DNA of 57,280 nucleotides from an uncultured Bacilli bacterium (GCA_934201705.1 CAKPXF010000015.1:1-57280), one strand, 5' to 3'. Positions 9,138-18,604 are shown, counted from the stretch's first letter. Numbers and translations are program-made. The notes: generated by a model from the sequence alone, not told the origin.

Positions 9138-10063
9138 TGAAACAAACATTAAAAACTTTATATGATATAGATGCAAGTGCATTAATTCAGTATACAGATA
9201 AGGTTTATAAGGTCGAAGACTCATCAAAAAATGAATATTGCCTTAAATATACAAACGGCAACTGCAAAAAAGAAATTGTTGAAAAAATTATGGCACTAAA
9301 TATGCAAAATTCATTCGTAATGCCTTTATCTACTTGTATCCGTTCATTTAACGCAAATAAAGATAACAAAACTTTTTTAGTAAGTAAATGGATCGATGAT
9401 GATAATGTAAGTTCAAAGGATTTAAAAATAAAATATTACTTGAAGCAAATAGCTAAGCTACATAATCAATCGTTATATTCAGTTAATGTTTCTTTTTCTT
9501 ATTTCAATGAAGTATGCATGAGCATTGAGGAAAAAATTGAAGAATGCTATCAAAAATATGAAAATATAGTTTATGATATTGAAAGGAAAGAATATAAAAG
9601 CCCTTTTGAATGGTATTTTATATCTTTTTATTATCAAATAATTAAAAGTTTAGATGAAAGTAGAGCAAATTTAGATAAATTAAAGAATTTGACAAAGGAT
9701 AAGTCAACACTAAATATGGCTATAACCCATCAAAACTTCTCATACGACCACGTTTTTATATTAAACGATAAAATTATTGGAAATGATAAAATGGCATTAA
9801 ATACGCCATTGTTTGACTTGATTTCATTATTTAATAATGTTGAATTTGGTACAATTGATTTATCTAAAATGTTAAATGAATATTTTAGCATAATTAAATA
9901 TGAAGATTATGAAATAAAATGGTTATTAACTTTATTATTTATTCCAAGCTCTATTATAATAACTGATAATGATTTTAATAACATTAATCAATTAATGCAG
10001 GTTTTATTTAAAATCAAAAGTGTATTTGAATTAAATGAATCTTTAAGTAACGAAAAAAAATAG
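9137..10063 (+). CDS. YsxE/CotS-like spore-coat kinase-fold protein
   Basis: A 308-residue protein with the aminoglycoside-phosphotransferase-like fold of the CotS/YsxE family. There is an N-lobe with YCLKYTNGNC, then LVSKWI at the hinge and LKQIAKLHNQ, which resembles the LaxLHxQ helix. The usual catalytic HxDxxxxN loop reads HQNFSYDHVF, with the catalytic Asp absent or displaced, so catalysis is doubtful. It is coupled to the SpoVID-like gene by a one-base overlap. In Bacillus ysxE follows spoVID. Role in spore coat or a derived envelope function is inference. Confidence 0.6.
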   Translation: MKQTLKTLYDIDASALIQYTDKVYKVEDSSKNEYCLKYTNGNCKKEIVEKIMALNMQNSFVMPLSTCIRSFNANKDNKTFLVSKWIDDDNVSSKDLKIKYYLKQIAKLHNQSLYSVNVSFSYFNEVCMSIEEKIEECYQKYENIVYDIERKEYKSPFEWYFISFYYQIIKSLDESRANLDKLKNLTKDKSTLNMAITHQNFSYDHVFILNDKIIGNDKMALNTPLFDLISLFNNVEFGTIDLSKMLNEYFSIIKYEDYEIKWLLTLLFIPSSIIITDNDFNNINQLMQVLFKIKSVFELNESLSNEKK

Positions 10064-10083
10064 AAGACTTGAAATCTTCTATT
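10059..10083. terminator. Bidirectional terminator between convergent operons
   Basis: AATAGAAGA/TCTTCTATT stem flanked by A-run and T-run on the two sides, so it can stop transcription from both directions. Both flanking stop codons lie in it. Confidence 0.85.
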
Positions 10084-10267
10084 TTTTGTTTTTCTGCTCA
10101 TCAAGATATTTTCTTAAATTGCTTAAACATTGATCATGAGATGAGCATATTGAACATTCATGTTCACAACCAGTTTTTCCTTGCTTTTTATTTTTAATTT
10201 TTAAAATTAATGGAAGTAAAACAAGGAAGATTGCAACAGCAATAATAATAGGCTCAAACCATTTCAT
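10079..10267 (-). CDS. FeoB-associated Cys-rich membrane protein
   Basis: A 62-residue protein with one N-terminal membrane helix (about 5-23). A basic linker and CEHECSICSSHDQC follow, a spaced Cys/His cluster. This matches the FeoB-associated family (PF12669). It is the last gene of the feoA-feoA-feoB operon, 12 bases after feoB. Compared with the 51-residue partner of the first Feo locus it carries two His and a longer tail. Confidence 0.85.
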   Translation of the reverse strand: MKWFEPIIIAVAIFLVLLPLILKIKNKKQGKTGCEHECSICSSHDQCLSNLRKYLDEQKNKK

Positions 10268-10279
10268 ATTAATACTTCC

Positions 10280-12505
10280 TTAGGCGTTTAATGCTACTTT
10301 TCTTTTTCTTGCAACATAGTAGCCAAGAGCTACACAAATAGCAATGGATACAGCCAAAACCACAATACCTAGCCAAATTGCTATTTCAAATGAATGAGCT
10401 AACCAGTAAACGATAAATGAAACAACGTAGCTTCCAGCTAACCACCAAATCATTGTAACAACAAATCCTTTTTTACTACTTTCTGATTTTGCAGTTGCAA
10501 CTGCTGCAAAGCAAGGTAATGTAAATAGATTATATGCGGCAAATGAGTAAATAGCAGCATTTGATAACATAATTGTACCTTCAACTAATCCTAAGTTATC
10601 CATTGTAGTAACAACATCTTCCTTAGCAATTAAACCTGTAATTGAAGCTACTGAATACTTCCATCCATCTACGCCTTGTGACCAGCCAAGAGGATAGAAG
10701 ATGTATTGTAATACTCTACCTAAATCAGCAAGAATTGAGTTTTCAATATCAACCATTCCTTTCCAAAATGCCCAACTGAAGTTTGATAAGAACCAAATTA
10801 GAATAATTGAAGCAGTAATAATAGTTGATGCTTTGTATAAGAAATGTTTAAATTTATCCCATAAGTGAGCCATCAAGTTCTTAAATTGAGGCCTATGGTA
10901 AGCAGGTAATTCCATAATAAATGGAGGTACTTCATAATTCTTAGAAAATGCTTTGATAATTAAAGCAACAATAATAGCTACAGCAATACCTAAAATGTAA
11001 ATTGAATAAACAAAGACATCACTTAAGAATTGCCCAGCAACAACTGTAGCAAGTAATGCCCAAATTGGAGCTTTTGCACCACATGAGAAGAATGGCGTAA
11101 GTCTAATAGTTAAATCTCTTTCTCTTTCATCTTCAAGAGTTTTTGTACCCATCATAGCAGGAACTGAGCAACCAAATCCCATTAATAATGGTATAAAGGC
11201 TTTTCCAGACAATCCAAATTTTCTAAATGCTCTATCCATAATGAAAGCGACACGAGCCATATAACCACTATCTTCTAGAATAGAAATAAATAAGAATAAT
11301 AGTAATACTTGAGGAATAAAACTAAATATGGCATCTAATCCTGATAATAGACCATCACATATAAGTCCTGTATACCATTTACCCTCTGGCATAAATGAAG
11401 CAAATAAATCAATAATTGAACCAGTTAACCAACCCATCCAGGATTGCAAGAATACGCCAAGAGAAGGAATACCTCCCATCCCTTCAAATACTTCATGAGC
11501 TTCTTCAGCTTCAGCAACTAAATCATCATAACCCATACCAGTAAAGAAGTTAATCCATCCAGGATTAGTAATATTAACACCAAATATTGCATTTAATCCA
11601 AATAAATCTTCAGAGAATACAAAGTGGAATACAATAAACATAATAACTAAGAAAATTGGAATACCAACCCACTTGTTAGTTAACACCTTATCAATTTTAT
11701 CTGATTTAGTAATTTCTGCCTTGCCAGTTTTTTTACTTACAACATTAGCAAAATTTTTCGAAATATATTTATATCTAGCATCAGCAACTATTGATTCAAA
11801 ATCATTACCAAACGTATCATCCTTAAATGTATTTTTGAAATCTTGAACCATTGGTAATAATTCTTTATGGTTTTTGGCTTCAATTTCATCTAATTCAACG
11901 AGTTTTATAGCATGAAACATTGGATTTTCAACATTTTTACCTTTAAATGCAATTTTAACATCATTAATTAAATGATATAATTTGCTATCTTCAAGAACTG
12001 TGATCCCTTCACGCTTAGTAAGTGAGGCATTATATGCAGCTTTCATTAATTCGTGAATGTTAGTGCCCTTTAAAGCTGAAATTTCAACTACAGGAACGCC
12101 AAATTTCTTTTCAAGTTCTTTAACATTAATGCTATCACCTTGTTTTTTAACTTCATCAATCATATTTAAGGCAATAACAATTGGAACATCAATTTCAAGT
12201 AATTGTGTTGTTAAATATAGGTTTCTTTCAAGGTTAGTTGAATCAACAACATTGATAACACAATCAGGTTTTTCATCTAAAATATAATTTCTTGATACAA
12301 CCTCTTCTGGAGTATATGGTGATAAAGAATAAATACCTGGTAAGTCAACAATGTCAATTGCTTCATCTAATTTTTTGTATTTACCTTCTCTTTTATCAAC
12401 TGTAACTCCAGGCCAGTTGCCAACATGAGCAGTTGATCCAGTTAAAGAGTTAAATAAAGTAGTTTTACCACAATTTGGGTTACCAGCCAAAGCAAACTTT
12501 TTCAT
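10280..12505 (-). CDS. feoB: Ferrous iron transport protein B
   Basis: A 741-residue Fe(II) transporter of the cytoplasmic membrane. The GTPase part has G1 GNPNCGKTT (8-16), G3 DLPG and G4 NMID. The membrane part carries both Gate motifs (GFGCSVPAMM and FFSCGAKAPIWA). An extra loop of about 60 residues between the first membrane helices is typical of this FeoB subtype. The ATG is close behind feoA, with the ribosome binding site GGAGGTT inside the end of feoA, so translation is coupled. It differs from the first feoB of the window, which is fused to FeoA. The two may serve different iron levels; that is inference. Confidence 0.97.
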   Translation of the reverse strand: MKKFALAGNPNCGKTTLFNSLTGSTAHVGNWPGVTVDKREGKYKKLDEAIDIVDLPGIYSLSPYTPEEVVSRNYILDEKPDCVINVVDSTNLERNLYLTTQLLEIDVPIVIALNMIDEVKKQGDSINVKELEKKFGVPVVEISALKGTNIHELMKAAYNASLTKREGITVLEDSKLYHLINDVKIAFKGKNVENPMFHAIKLVELDEIEAKNHKELLPMVQDFKNTFKDDTFGNDFESIVADARYKYISKNFANVVSKKTGKAEITKSDKIDKVLTNKWVGIPIFLVIMFIVFHFVFSEDLFGLNAIFGVNITNPGWINFFTGMGYDDLVAEAEEAHEVFEGMGGIPSLGVFLQSWMGWLTGSIIDLFASFMPEGKWYTGLICDGLLSGLDAIFSFIPQVLLLFLFISILEDSGYMARVAFIMDRAFRKFGLSGKAFIPLLMGFGCSVPAMMGTKTLEDERERDLTIRLTPFFSCGAKAPIWALLATVVAGQFLSDVFVYSIYILGIAVAIIVALIIKAFSKNYEVPPFIMELPAYHRPQFKNLMAHLWDKFKHFLYKASTIITASIILIWFLSNFSWAFWKGMVDIENSILADLGRVLQYIFYPLGWSQGVDGWKYSVASITGLIAKEDVVTTMDNLGLVEGTIMLSNAAIYSFAAYNLFTLPCFAAVATAKSESSKKGFVVTMIWWLAGSYVVSFIVYWLAHSFEIAIWLGIVVLAVSIAICVALGYYVARKRKVALNA

Positions 12506-12508
12506 AAA

Positions 12509-12751
12509 TTATTTAACCTCCTTTGTTACTATTAATGTTACTAATTCAGCTTCTGTTTTTCTTAAAGTTAATTCATAACCTCTTAATGTAACTTCAATTG
12601 GATCTCCAAGTGGAGCTTTTTTCTTCATTACTACTTCAGCACCTGGAGTAACACCCATATCAAGTAGTCTACGACGGATTTTTCCTTCGCCTTCAACATT
12701 TTTAATTATTCCGGCTTCCTGGATTTTAAATTCATTTAATTTCTTTTCCAT
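12509..12751 (-). CDS. feoA: Ferrous iron transport protein A
   Basis: An 80-residue SH3-like protein with the family signature RRLLDMGVTPGAEV and a closing GYELTLRKTEAELV. FeoA is cytoplasmic and supports FeoB-dependent Fe(II) uptake. It lies three bases before feoB and follows another FeoA-like gene. RBS AAAGGA. Confidence 0.95.
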   Translation of the reverse strand: MEKKLNEFKIQEAGIIKNVEGEGKIRRRLLDMGVTPGAEVVMKKKAPLGDPIEVTLRGYELTLRKTEAELVTLIVTKEVK

Positions 12752-12771
12752 AATATTTTCCTTTCAAAAAT

Positions 12772-12984
12772 TTAAGCTACAAATATTTTTGTAGCAACAG
12801 TTTTATCTAAAGCTAAGCGGCCTTCTTTTACAACACAAATGGCATTTCCTCCAGATGTTGATAACACCTTAATTTTAGAATTAATTGTAATTCCTAAGCT
12901 TTCAAGATGCTTCTTTGTCTTATCATCTAAAAGAATTTTAATAACAGTAAGTTCTTCATTTAATGGTGCAAGTACAATTGGCAT
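12772..12984 (-). CDS. feoA: FeoA-like protein, first gene of Feo operon
   Basis: A 70-residue FeoA-domain protein (MPIVLAPLNEELTVIKI..., HLESLGITINSKIKVLS). The frame is open further upstream to 13014, but the site AAGGAG at 12994-12999 is correctly spaced (9 bases) for the ATG at 12984, so I use that start. Two tandem FeoA proteins before FeoB are common in Firmicutes and may form a complex. The gene is directly downstream of two iron-type operators. Confidence 0.9.
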   Translation of the reverse strand: MPIVLAPLNEELTVIKILLDDKTKKHLESLGITINSKIKVLSTSGGNAICVVKEGRLALDKTVATKIFVA

Positions 12985-13016
12985 ATATGTCATCTCCTTA
13001 TAATTGAAAAACACAA

Positions 13017-13066
13017 GTTAGTCTGGGCTAACATTATTATAAAAATAATGGTTAGTTAAGACTAAC
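13017..13066 (-). promoter_or_regulatory. Feo operon promoter with two iron-type operators
   Basis: Two copies of the 16-bp element flank the -10: GTTAGT-CTGG-GCTAAC (13017-13032) and the perfect GTTAGT-TAAG-ACTAAC (13051-13066). On the minus strand TATAAT (13036-13041) lies between them, and the distal copy covers the -35 region (TTAGTC, 18-base spacing). Binding at both would block RNA polymerase. The regulator is inferred to be DtxR/IdeR-like. Confidence 0.75.
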
Positions 13067-13294
13067 ACCACTATAATTATATTAAATTTGAAATTAATGT
13101 CAACATTTTTTTTAAAATTTTCTAATAGTTTATTTCAGGAATTTAATTTTTTTTAATTCGATATATTCCTTTTTTTTAAATTCTTTAATATAAATCAATT
13201 GTTTTATCCTTCATCAAGTTCTTTTTAAATATTTTATATTGATATTTTATTTAGTAAAACTAAGTTTGTTATAAGATAAATGTTTATTATCTAA

Positions 13295-13320
13295 ATGGCA
13301 ATTATGCTTTTAATTGCCAT
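13295..13320 (-). terminator. Hairpin after HPt gene
   Basis: ATGGCAATTA/TAATTGCCAT is a perfect 10-bp stem with a 6-base loop, directly after the stop codon of the minus-strand gene. Only a short T-run follows, so termination may be weak. The AT-rich stretch 13067-13294 holds nothing else that I recognise. Confidence 0.55.
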
Positions 13321-13665
13321 TTAACATTCATTTAAGCATTTTATAATAAATTCATATTGTTTTTCAACATTAAAAAAAAGCAAATCAATATTATCATATT
13401 CCTTGTTTCTTAATTTTTCTGTCAGCATGGCTACATCACTATATAATTTTTTAAAGTTTAAATTAGAAGATATACCTTTTAATGTATGAGCATAAATAAA
13501 TGCATTGTCATAATCGTTAATATTAAAAGAATTTTTGAGATTTTTAAAAGTTGTATCATATTTTAATTTTTCTAAAATATTGCTTATTATTTCATCGCTC
13601 ATGAATCTATTTTTAATATCAAAATAATCTTCATTAATAAGTAAGTAAAATTTTTCATTTTTCAT
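13321..13665 (-). CDS. HPt phosphotransfer protein
   Basis: A 114-residue helical protein with the HPt motif AHTLKGISSNL; His60 is the probable phospho-acceptor. HPt proteins relay phosphate between a hybrid kinase receiver and a final response regulator. The gene directly follows a hybrid histidine kinase (18-base gap), so the kinase is the likely donor. No output regulator with a DNA-binding domain is nearby. The receiver of the GGDEF/HD-GYP protein at the operon head is the obvious local acceptor, by inference. Confidence 0.85.
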   Translation of the reverse strand: MKNEKFYLLINEDYFDIKNRFMSDEIISNILEKLKYDTTFKNLKNSFNINDYDNAFIYAHTLKGISSNLNFKKLYSDVAMLTEKLRNKEYDNIDLLFFNVEKQYEFIIKCLNEC

Positions 13666-13683
13666 TTTTTGTGGCCACCCTTC

Positions 13684-15819
13684 TTAAATTTTATTATTGA
13701 TAACTTTTTTTATTTTCTTTATTAAATCTTTTGAATCAACAGGCTTAGCTATATAATCGTTCATTTTAGCATTGAAAGCTTTTTCTATATCATCCTTAAA
13801 TGAATTAGCAGATAAAGCGATTATTGGTATGGTTTTAGCATTAATTTTATTAGAATTTCTAATTTTAATGCAGGAATTAATTCCATCCATTACTGGCATT
13901 ATAATATCCATCAGTATTACATCAATGTTGTCAATTGATAAAAATTTCTCATACGCCTCTTTACCATTGCTTGCACAAATGACATTTGCTTTAGCATTTG
14001 TTAAGAAAAATTTAATTATTTCTTGATTAATTTCATTATCTTCTGCTAATAAAATAGTGACTCCTTTAAGAGAAGATGTAATATTCTTCTTGATTAGAAC
14101 ATTTTTATTTTCATTATTACAAATTTGTAGAGGAATGGTTATAGTAAATGTTGTTCCTTTGTTAATTTCTGATTCAACATTAATTGTACCATCCATCCTA
14201 TCAATAATTTTTTTTACAATAGCAAGTCCTAGCCCAGTGCCATAATGCCTATTATCTAGATTTTCTTGCTCAAATGGTTCAAACATTCTTTCTTGAAATT
14301 CTTTGCTCATACCAATTCCAGTATCAATACATTTAAATTCATATGTAGCCATTTCATCATTTGTAGAAATTTCATTAAAAGAGACTGTAATAATACCATT
14401 TTCCCTATTATATTTAATAGCATTGTAAATAATATTAATAAAAGCTCTTTGTATATGTATTTTACTTCCAATTAAAGAATCGTGTGTAATTTTTCCTTTT
14501 TCAAATTTTAAAGTAATACCCTCTTCGTTAGCTTGCGATTTTGTAATTTCATAAACATTATCTATTAATTCACTTATACTAAATGTATCATTTCTAAAAG
14601 GCTCTATTTCTCCTTCAAACTTTGACATATCTAAAACATCATTAACTAAATCAAGTAAATATCCCGACGCTTTTTCGACTTTATATCTTATTTCATTTTG
14701 AATATTCATATCATCTCTATGGTGATTTCCTATTTCAACTAAGCCTCTAATTGTTGTAATTGGAGTTCTAATATCATGAGACATTCTTCTTAAAAAATCA
14801 CTTTTTAAGGAATTTGCTTTAATTGCTTTATTAGCAAGTTCATTTAATTCTTCCTTATATTTTTTATCAATTTCTTCTTGTTGTCGTCTTTTTATTTGCT
14901 TAAGTTTCAAGTTAAATAATATTAACAAAGTAATTAATATAACGTAAATAACAATTGAATAAGAAACAATTAGTGACCTTGAAACAAATATTTTACTTGC
15001 CGGATACAAAACATAAATATAATAGTTTTTTACTCTTGCATTTAAGGAATAATAATTCTTTTTATTAACTCTGATTTTTACAAAATCATTTTGTGATGAT
15101 TTTTCATTTAAAACTTTACTAACAAATTCGCAATCCTTTATTTTAACATCATTATATTTATTTACATTTGAAGAAACTACATAATCTGAAGTAGTAAAAA
15201 ATATCAAGCCATTATTATCAATATTGAATCCATCAAGAAGAGTAGATAATGAAAGTAAAGATCCTAAAACAACCTTGATTTCTTGTCTTAAATAACATAA
15301 TACTACACCTTTATTATCATATCTTGAAATTATTGCATAATCATAGCAATATTTTTCACCATATATTCTTTCTAAATAGCATTTATTATTATTGCATGAA
15401 ATATCATCCTTTGAGCCTATAATTTTCTTCCAATCAATAGAATTTTTGTCATCATCAACAAGTGAATATTCAAAAAACAAATTTGAATCATTATTAGTTA
15501 TGATAATACCAGTTAATCTTTGATCAATTAAAAAATCTTTTGTATAATCATCTGCTAATGACTTATTAAAGGAATTAGAAAAAACGTCTTGCTTAAAATA
15601 TAATGTCTTGTCGGCTATCCTAATTAAGCTTTTTGCTTCTTCCTCACTTGCTATTTCGTCATATCTTATGCATTGATATTTTAAATAATTTAAGGTTTCA
15701 CTCATATCTTCATAAGAATTTTTTCTACAATTAAAATCGCTTAATGTGAAAACTAAAAACAAAACAATTGCTCCAATAATTGCAACTAAATAAGTAAAAA
15801 TATTAATTTTATTTTTCAT
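13684..15819 (-). CDS. Membrane hybrid histidine kinase
   Basis: A 711-residue sensor. Membrane helix at about 9-28, extracellular sensor of about 250 residues with several Cys, second helix at about 283-303. Then HisKA with His348 (MSHDIRTP), HATPase with N466 and the G1 box DTGIGM (499-504), and a C-terminal receiver with phospho-acceptor Asp638 (ILMDIIMP). All key residues are present. Its start overlaps the solute-binding protein gene by 11 bases. Architecture and neighbour suggest that a periplasmic-type binding protein presents a ligand to it. The phosphate likely passes to the HPt protein encoded next. Confidence 0.93.
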   Translation of the reverse strand: MKNKINIFTYLVAIIGAIVLFLVFTLSDFNCRKNSYEDMSETLNYLKYQCIRYDEIASEEEAKSLIRIADKTLYFKQDVFSNSFNKSLADDYTKDFLIDQRLTGIIITNNDSNLFFEYSLVDDDKNSIDWKKIIGSKDDISCNNNKCYLERIYGEKYCYDYAIISRYDNKGVVLCYLRQEIKVVLGSLLSLSTLLDGFNIDNNGLIFFTTSDYVVSSNVNKYNDVKIKDCEFVSKVLNEKSSQNDFVKIRVNKKNYYSLNARVKNYYIYVLYPASKIFVSRSLIVSYSIVIYVILITLLILFNLKLKQIKRRQQEEIDKKYKEELNELANKAIKANSLKSDFLRRMSHDIRTPITTIRGLVEIGNHHRDDMNIQNEIRYKVEKASGYLLDLVNDVLDMSKFEGEIEPFRNDTFSISELIDNVYEITKSQANEEGITLKFEKGKITHDSLIGSKIHIQRAFINIIYNAIKYNRENGIITVSFNEISTNDEMATYEFKCIDTGIGMSKEFQERMFEPFEQENLDNRHYGTGLGLAIVKKIIDRMDGTINVESEINKGTTFTITIPLQICNNENKNVLIKKNITSSLKGVTILLAEDNEINQEIIKFFLTNAKANVICASNGKEAYEKFLSIDNIDVILMDIIMPVMDGINSCIKIRNSNKINAKTIPIIALSANSFKDDIEKAFNAKMNDYIAKPVDSKDLIKKIKKVINNKI

Positions 15820-16630
15820 TTAAGACACCATCCAATGCATTTTTTACATCAATATTATATTTTGACAATATCGATGCAATGAAACCATCACTTTTCATTT
15901 GAATTAATGTGTTTGTAAGTGTTTCTACTAAGGCTTTATCGTAATCTTTACTAAATGCTACACCTGTTTTACAATCAAGTAGTGTTTCATTTAAGATTTT
16001 ATAGTCCCTTTGACTTGATGAATTATAAATAAAATCTAAAAAAGCAGTTTCATGCCCAGCAATAGCATCAACATAATCTTTTCTTAAAGCAGCAAAAACA
16101 TATTCCATCCTTGAAAAGCAATAAAGCCTTTTAATAGTTGGTATTCTACTATCAGTATTTGAAGAAAATATTTCATCAGGCTTCGTTGTTATTTGAACAC
16201 CAATTCTTTTATTATATAAATCAGATAAGCTTTCAATATCACTATTTGTTGAGACAGCGACAATTTGACGACTATTCATATAAGGCCCTGCCCATAAGTA
16301 ATCATTTTCTCTACCTGTCATAGTAAATGAACCCCATAAACAATCAACCTCTTTATTCTTTAAATAATCGTTTTTATATTTCCATTCAATTTTTTTAAAA
16401 ACTGCTTTGTAACCCATACGTGAAAAAGCTTCACTAGCTAATAAAACATCTATTCCCGTATAGTAACCATCGGCATCTTCTATGACAAAAGGTGAATATA
16501 TATCACTTCCAATATATATAGTTTTTTTATTATTTGTAATATCTTCTTTTGAAGAGTTTTGGTTGCAATTACATAATATATATAAGCAAGTTACTATAAC
16601 TAATGAGAAAATAAATTTTGTGTTTTTCAT
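15809..16630 (-). CDS. Family-3 solute-binding protein, probable ligand sensor
   Basis: A 273-residue secreted or lipid-anchored protein (SBP_bac_3 fold). Signs are the opening IYIGSDIYSPFVIEDADGYYTGIDVLLASEAF, then CLWGSFTMTGREN and RIGVQITTKPDE. The N-terminus has a hydrophobic stretch ending ILCNC; a lipobox is possible but the residue before the second Cys is unusual. No ABC permease or ATPase accompanies it. Instead it is embedded between a c-di-GMP enzyme and a hybrid kinase with overlapping ends. It therefore probably senses an amino-acid-like ligand for the kinase rather than feeding a transporter. Confidence 0.85.
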   Translation of the reverse strand: MKNTKFIFSLVIVTCLYILCNCNQNSSKEDITNNKKTIYIGSDIYSPFVIEDADGYYTGIDVLLASEAFSRMGYKAVFKKIEWKYKNDYLKNKEVDCLWGSFTMTGRENDYLWAGPYMNSRQIVAVSTNSDIESLSDLYNKRIGVQITTKPDEIFSSNTDSRIPTIKRLYCFSRMEYVFAALRKDYVDAIAGHETAFLDFIYNSSSQRDYKILNETLLDCKTGVAFSKDYDKALVETLTNTLIQMKSDGFIASILSKYNIDVKNALDGVLNEK

Positions 16631-18570
16631 TATCTTTCCTCGTTTTCATTATCATATAAATTCTTTAAATTAACTTTACATTGAAGTAAGCATTTAAGCA
16701 ATAGTGGATTAAATGCCCCACATTCTCCTTCTAAAATCATTTTTAAAGCAACATCATGAGGATAAGCATCCTTATATACGCGTTTACTAACCAAAGCATC
16801 ATATACATCAGCTAATGAAACAACCTGAGCAGACATGGGAATATCATCACCTTTTAAGCGGTCAGGATATCCATTGCCATCATATCTTTCGTGATGCCAT
16901 CTGCATATTTCTTTTGCAATTTGTATTAGTTTTTCATCCTTAAAATTTGTTAAATTATTTAATATTTCATAGCCAATTATTGTATGCTTTTTCATAATTT
17001 GAAATTCATCATCTGTTAATGGGCCATTTTTATTAATTATTTCACTATCAATTGCTATTTTTCCAATATCATGCAGTGAAGATGCTGTTGATATTAAAAA
17101 TATATCATCAATTGTCAGCTTATATTTATTTGATGTTGCAACAAGCTGATTTAACAGCATTTCAGTTATTTTATTAATGCGCATTACGTGATTACCACTT
17201 TCACCATTTCGAAATTCAACAATATGACTTAAAACAGCAATCATCATCTGACTAGTTTTTTCTTTCTCACGCACCTGATTAGTAACAATTGAAATTAAGC
17301 GCTTTTGCTTATCGTAAAGTTTGATTGAATTAGCCACACGCCTATAAACAACTTTAGCATCAAAAGGCCTATTTATGTAATCTGAAGCATTAAGATCAAA
17401 AGCCTTTCTAATTGATGAATCTGATGAATCTTCTGTAATTATAATAACAGGAATGTCTTCAATATAATTATGACTATTTAAATATTCAAGCACATCAAAA
17501 CCATTCATGCTTGGCATTATTATATCTAAAATTATTAAAGATATGATTGATCCATAATCCTTTAAGGTGTTAATGCATTTTGTGCCACTTGAGGCTTCAA
17601 TTATATTGTATTCATTTTTTAATATTGACGATAGAATTTCTCTATTAAGCTTTGAATCATCAACAATTAAAATATTTGGCTTGTTTTTTGCATTCAATTT
17701 TTTATTATCATCATCAACAATAATACTATTTTTTTCATGTTTTCCTTGATACATTAAATAATCGGCTTTTTGAATGGCCTCATTAATAGTTGAGTTTTCA
17801 CAAATTGTACAGCCCATGCTAACTGAAATTTTAATATTTTTGTACCCTTCAACAACAAGTTCATTAATTGCTTTTTGAATGGCTTTTAGTCTAATATAAA
17901 ACTCCTCCTTATTAATGTTTGGAATAATAATTAAAAATTCATCTCCACCAAATCTTATTAAATATTCATTGTCATTTATATGTTTTTTGATAACATTCAT
18001 AAGTGATACCAAAAAAGCATCGCCAGCTATATGGCCATAAATATCGTTATATAATTTAAAATCATCTAAATCAAACATAGCAATACCAGCATTCATTTCT
18101 TTGTTTTTTAGATTTTCTTCATAAAATCTACGATTATATGCACCAGTTAAAACATCCTTATATACTTTTTCATAATAAAAAGAAATTTTATTTTTATTAT
18201 TTATTGTTTCATTTAAATCATTAATAAAACTATCATCAATTTTTTTTATTAGTTCAAGAACATAAGGTTTATTATCAATTTCAAGATACCTAGCTTCAAC
18301 CTTATAAAAGCATGAATCAATGATTTCAAGCTTTTCTTTTATAGATTTTTCATAAAAGGCTTTTATGGAAATACAATTTTTACACATGGCATTTTTATTC
18401 CAAAATGTATAACATTGACAAGTTTTATCAATGTCATTTATTTCAACAACATCTGAAGCTAATTTTTTTACATGATTTTCGTCAAACAATCTAACATCTG
18501 TAAAAACTTTTTTTAAACATTTAACTTCGTTAAGTGCTTCATCCATTGTCATTTTTTCGATTTTATGCAT
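16630..18570 (-). CDS. GGDEF-REC-HD-GYP c-di-GMP enzyme
   Basis: A 646-residue cytoplasmic protein with an unusual order. The N-terminal domain has four Cys (C51, C53, C63, C66) around CYTFWNKNAMCKNC. The diguanylate cyclase has intact GGDEF (208-212), the receiver has Asp349, and the HD-GYP phosphodiesterase has HD (500-501) and HHERYDGNGYP (559-569). It can in principle both make and break c-di-GMP. The receiver could take phosphate from the HPt relay of the same operon. The Cys cluster may bind metal or sense redox state; this is inference. It is the first gene of a four-gene operon. The ATG follows GAGGTGG. Its stop overlaps the next start by one base. Confidence 0.93.
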   Translation of the reverse strand: MHKIEKMTMDEALNEVKCLKKVFTDVRLFDENHVKKLASDVVEINDIDKTCQCYTFWNKNAMCKNCISIKAFYEKSIKEKLEIIDSCFYKVEARYLEIDNKPYVLELIKKIDDSFINDLNETINNKNKISFYYEKVYKDVLTGAYNRRFYEENLKNKEMNAGIAMFDLDDFKLYNDIYGHIAGDAFLVSLMNVIKKHINDNEYLIRFGGDEFLIIIPNINKEEFYIRLKAIQKAINELVVEGYKNIKISVSMGCTICENSTINEAIQKADYLMYQGKHEKNSIIVDDDNKKLNAKNKPNILIVDDSKLNREILSSILKNEYNIIEASSGTKCINTLKDYGSIISLIILDIIMPSMNGFDVLEYLNSHNYIEDIPVIIITEDSSDSSIRKAFDLNASDYINRPFDAKVVYRRVANSIKLYDKQKRLISIVTNQVREKEKTSQMMIAVLSHIVEFRNGESGNHVMRINKITEMLLNQLVATSNKYKLTIDDIFLISTASSLHDIGKIAIDSEIINKNGPLTDDEFQIMKKHTIIGYEILNNLTNFKDEKLIQIAKEICRWHHERYDGNGYPDRLKGDDIPMSAQVVSLADVYDALVSKRVYKDAYPHDVALKMILEGECGAFNPLLLKCLLQCKVNLKNLYDNENEER

Positions 18571-18604
18571 AAATCCACCTCAATGCTTAATATATTACAT
18601 TAAT

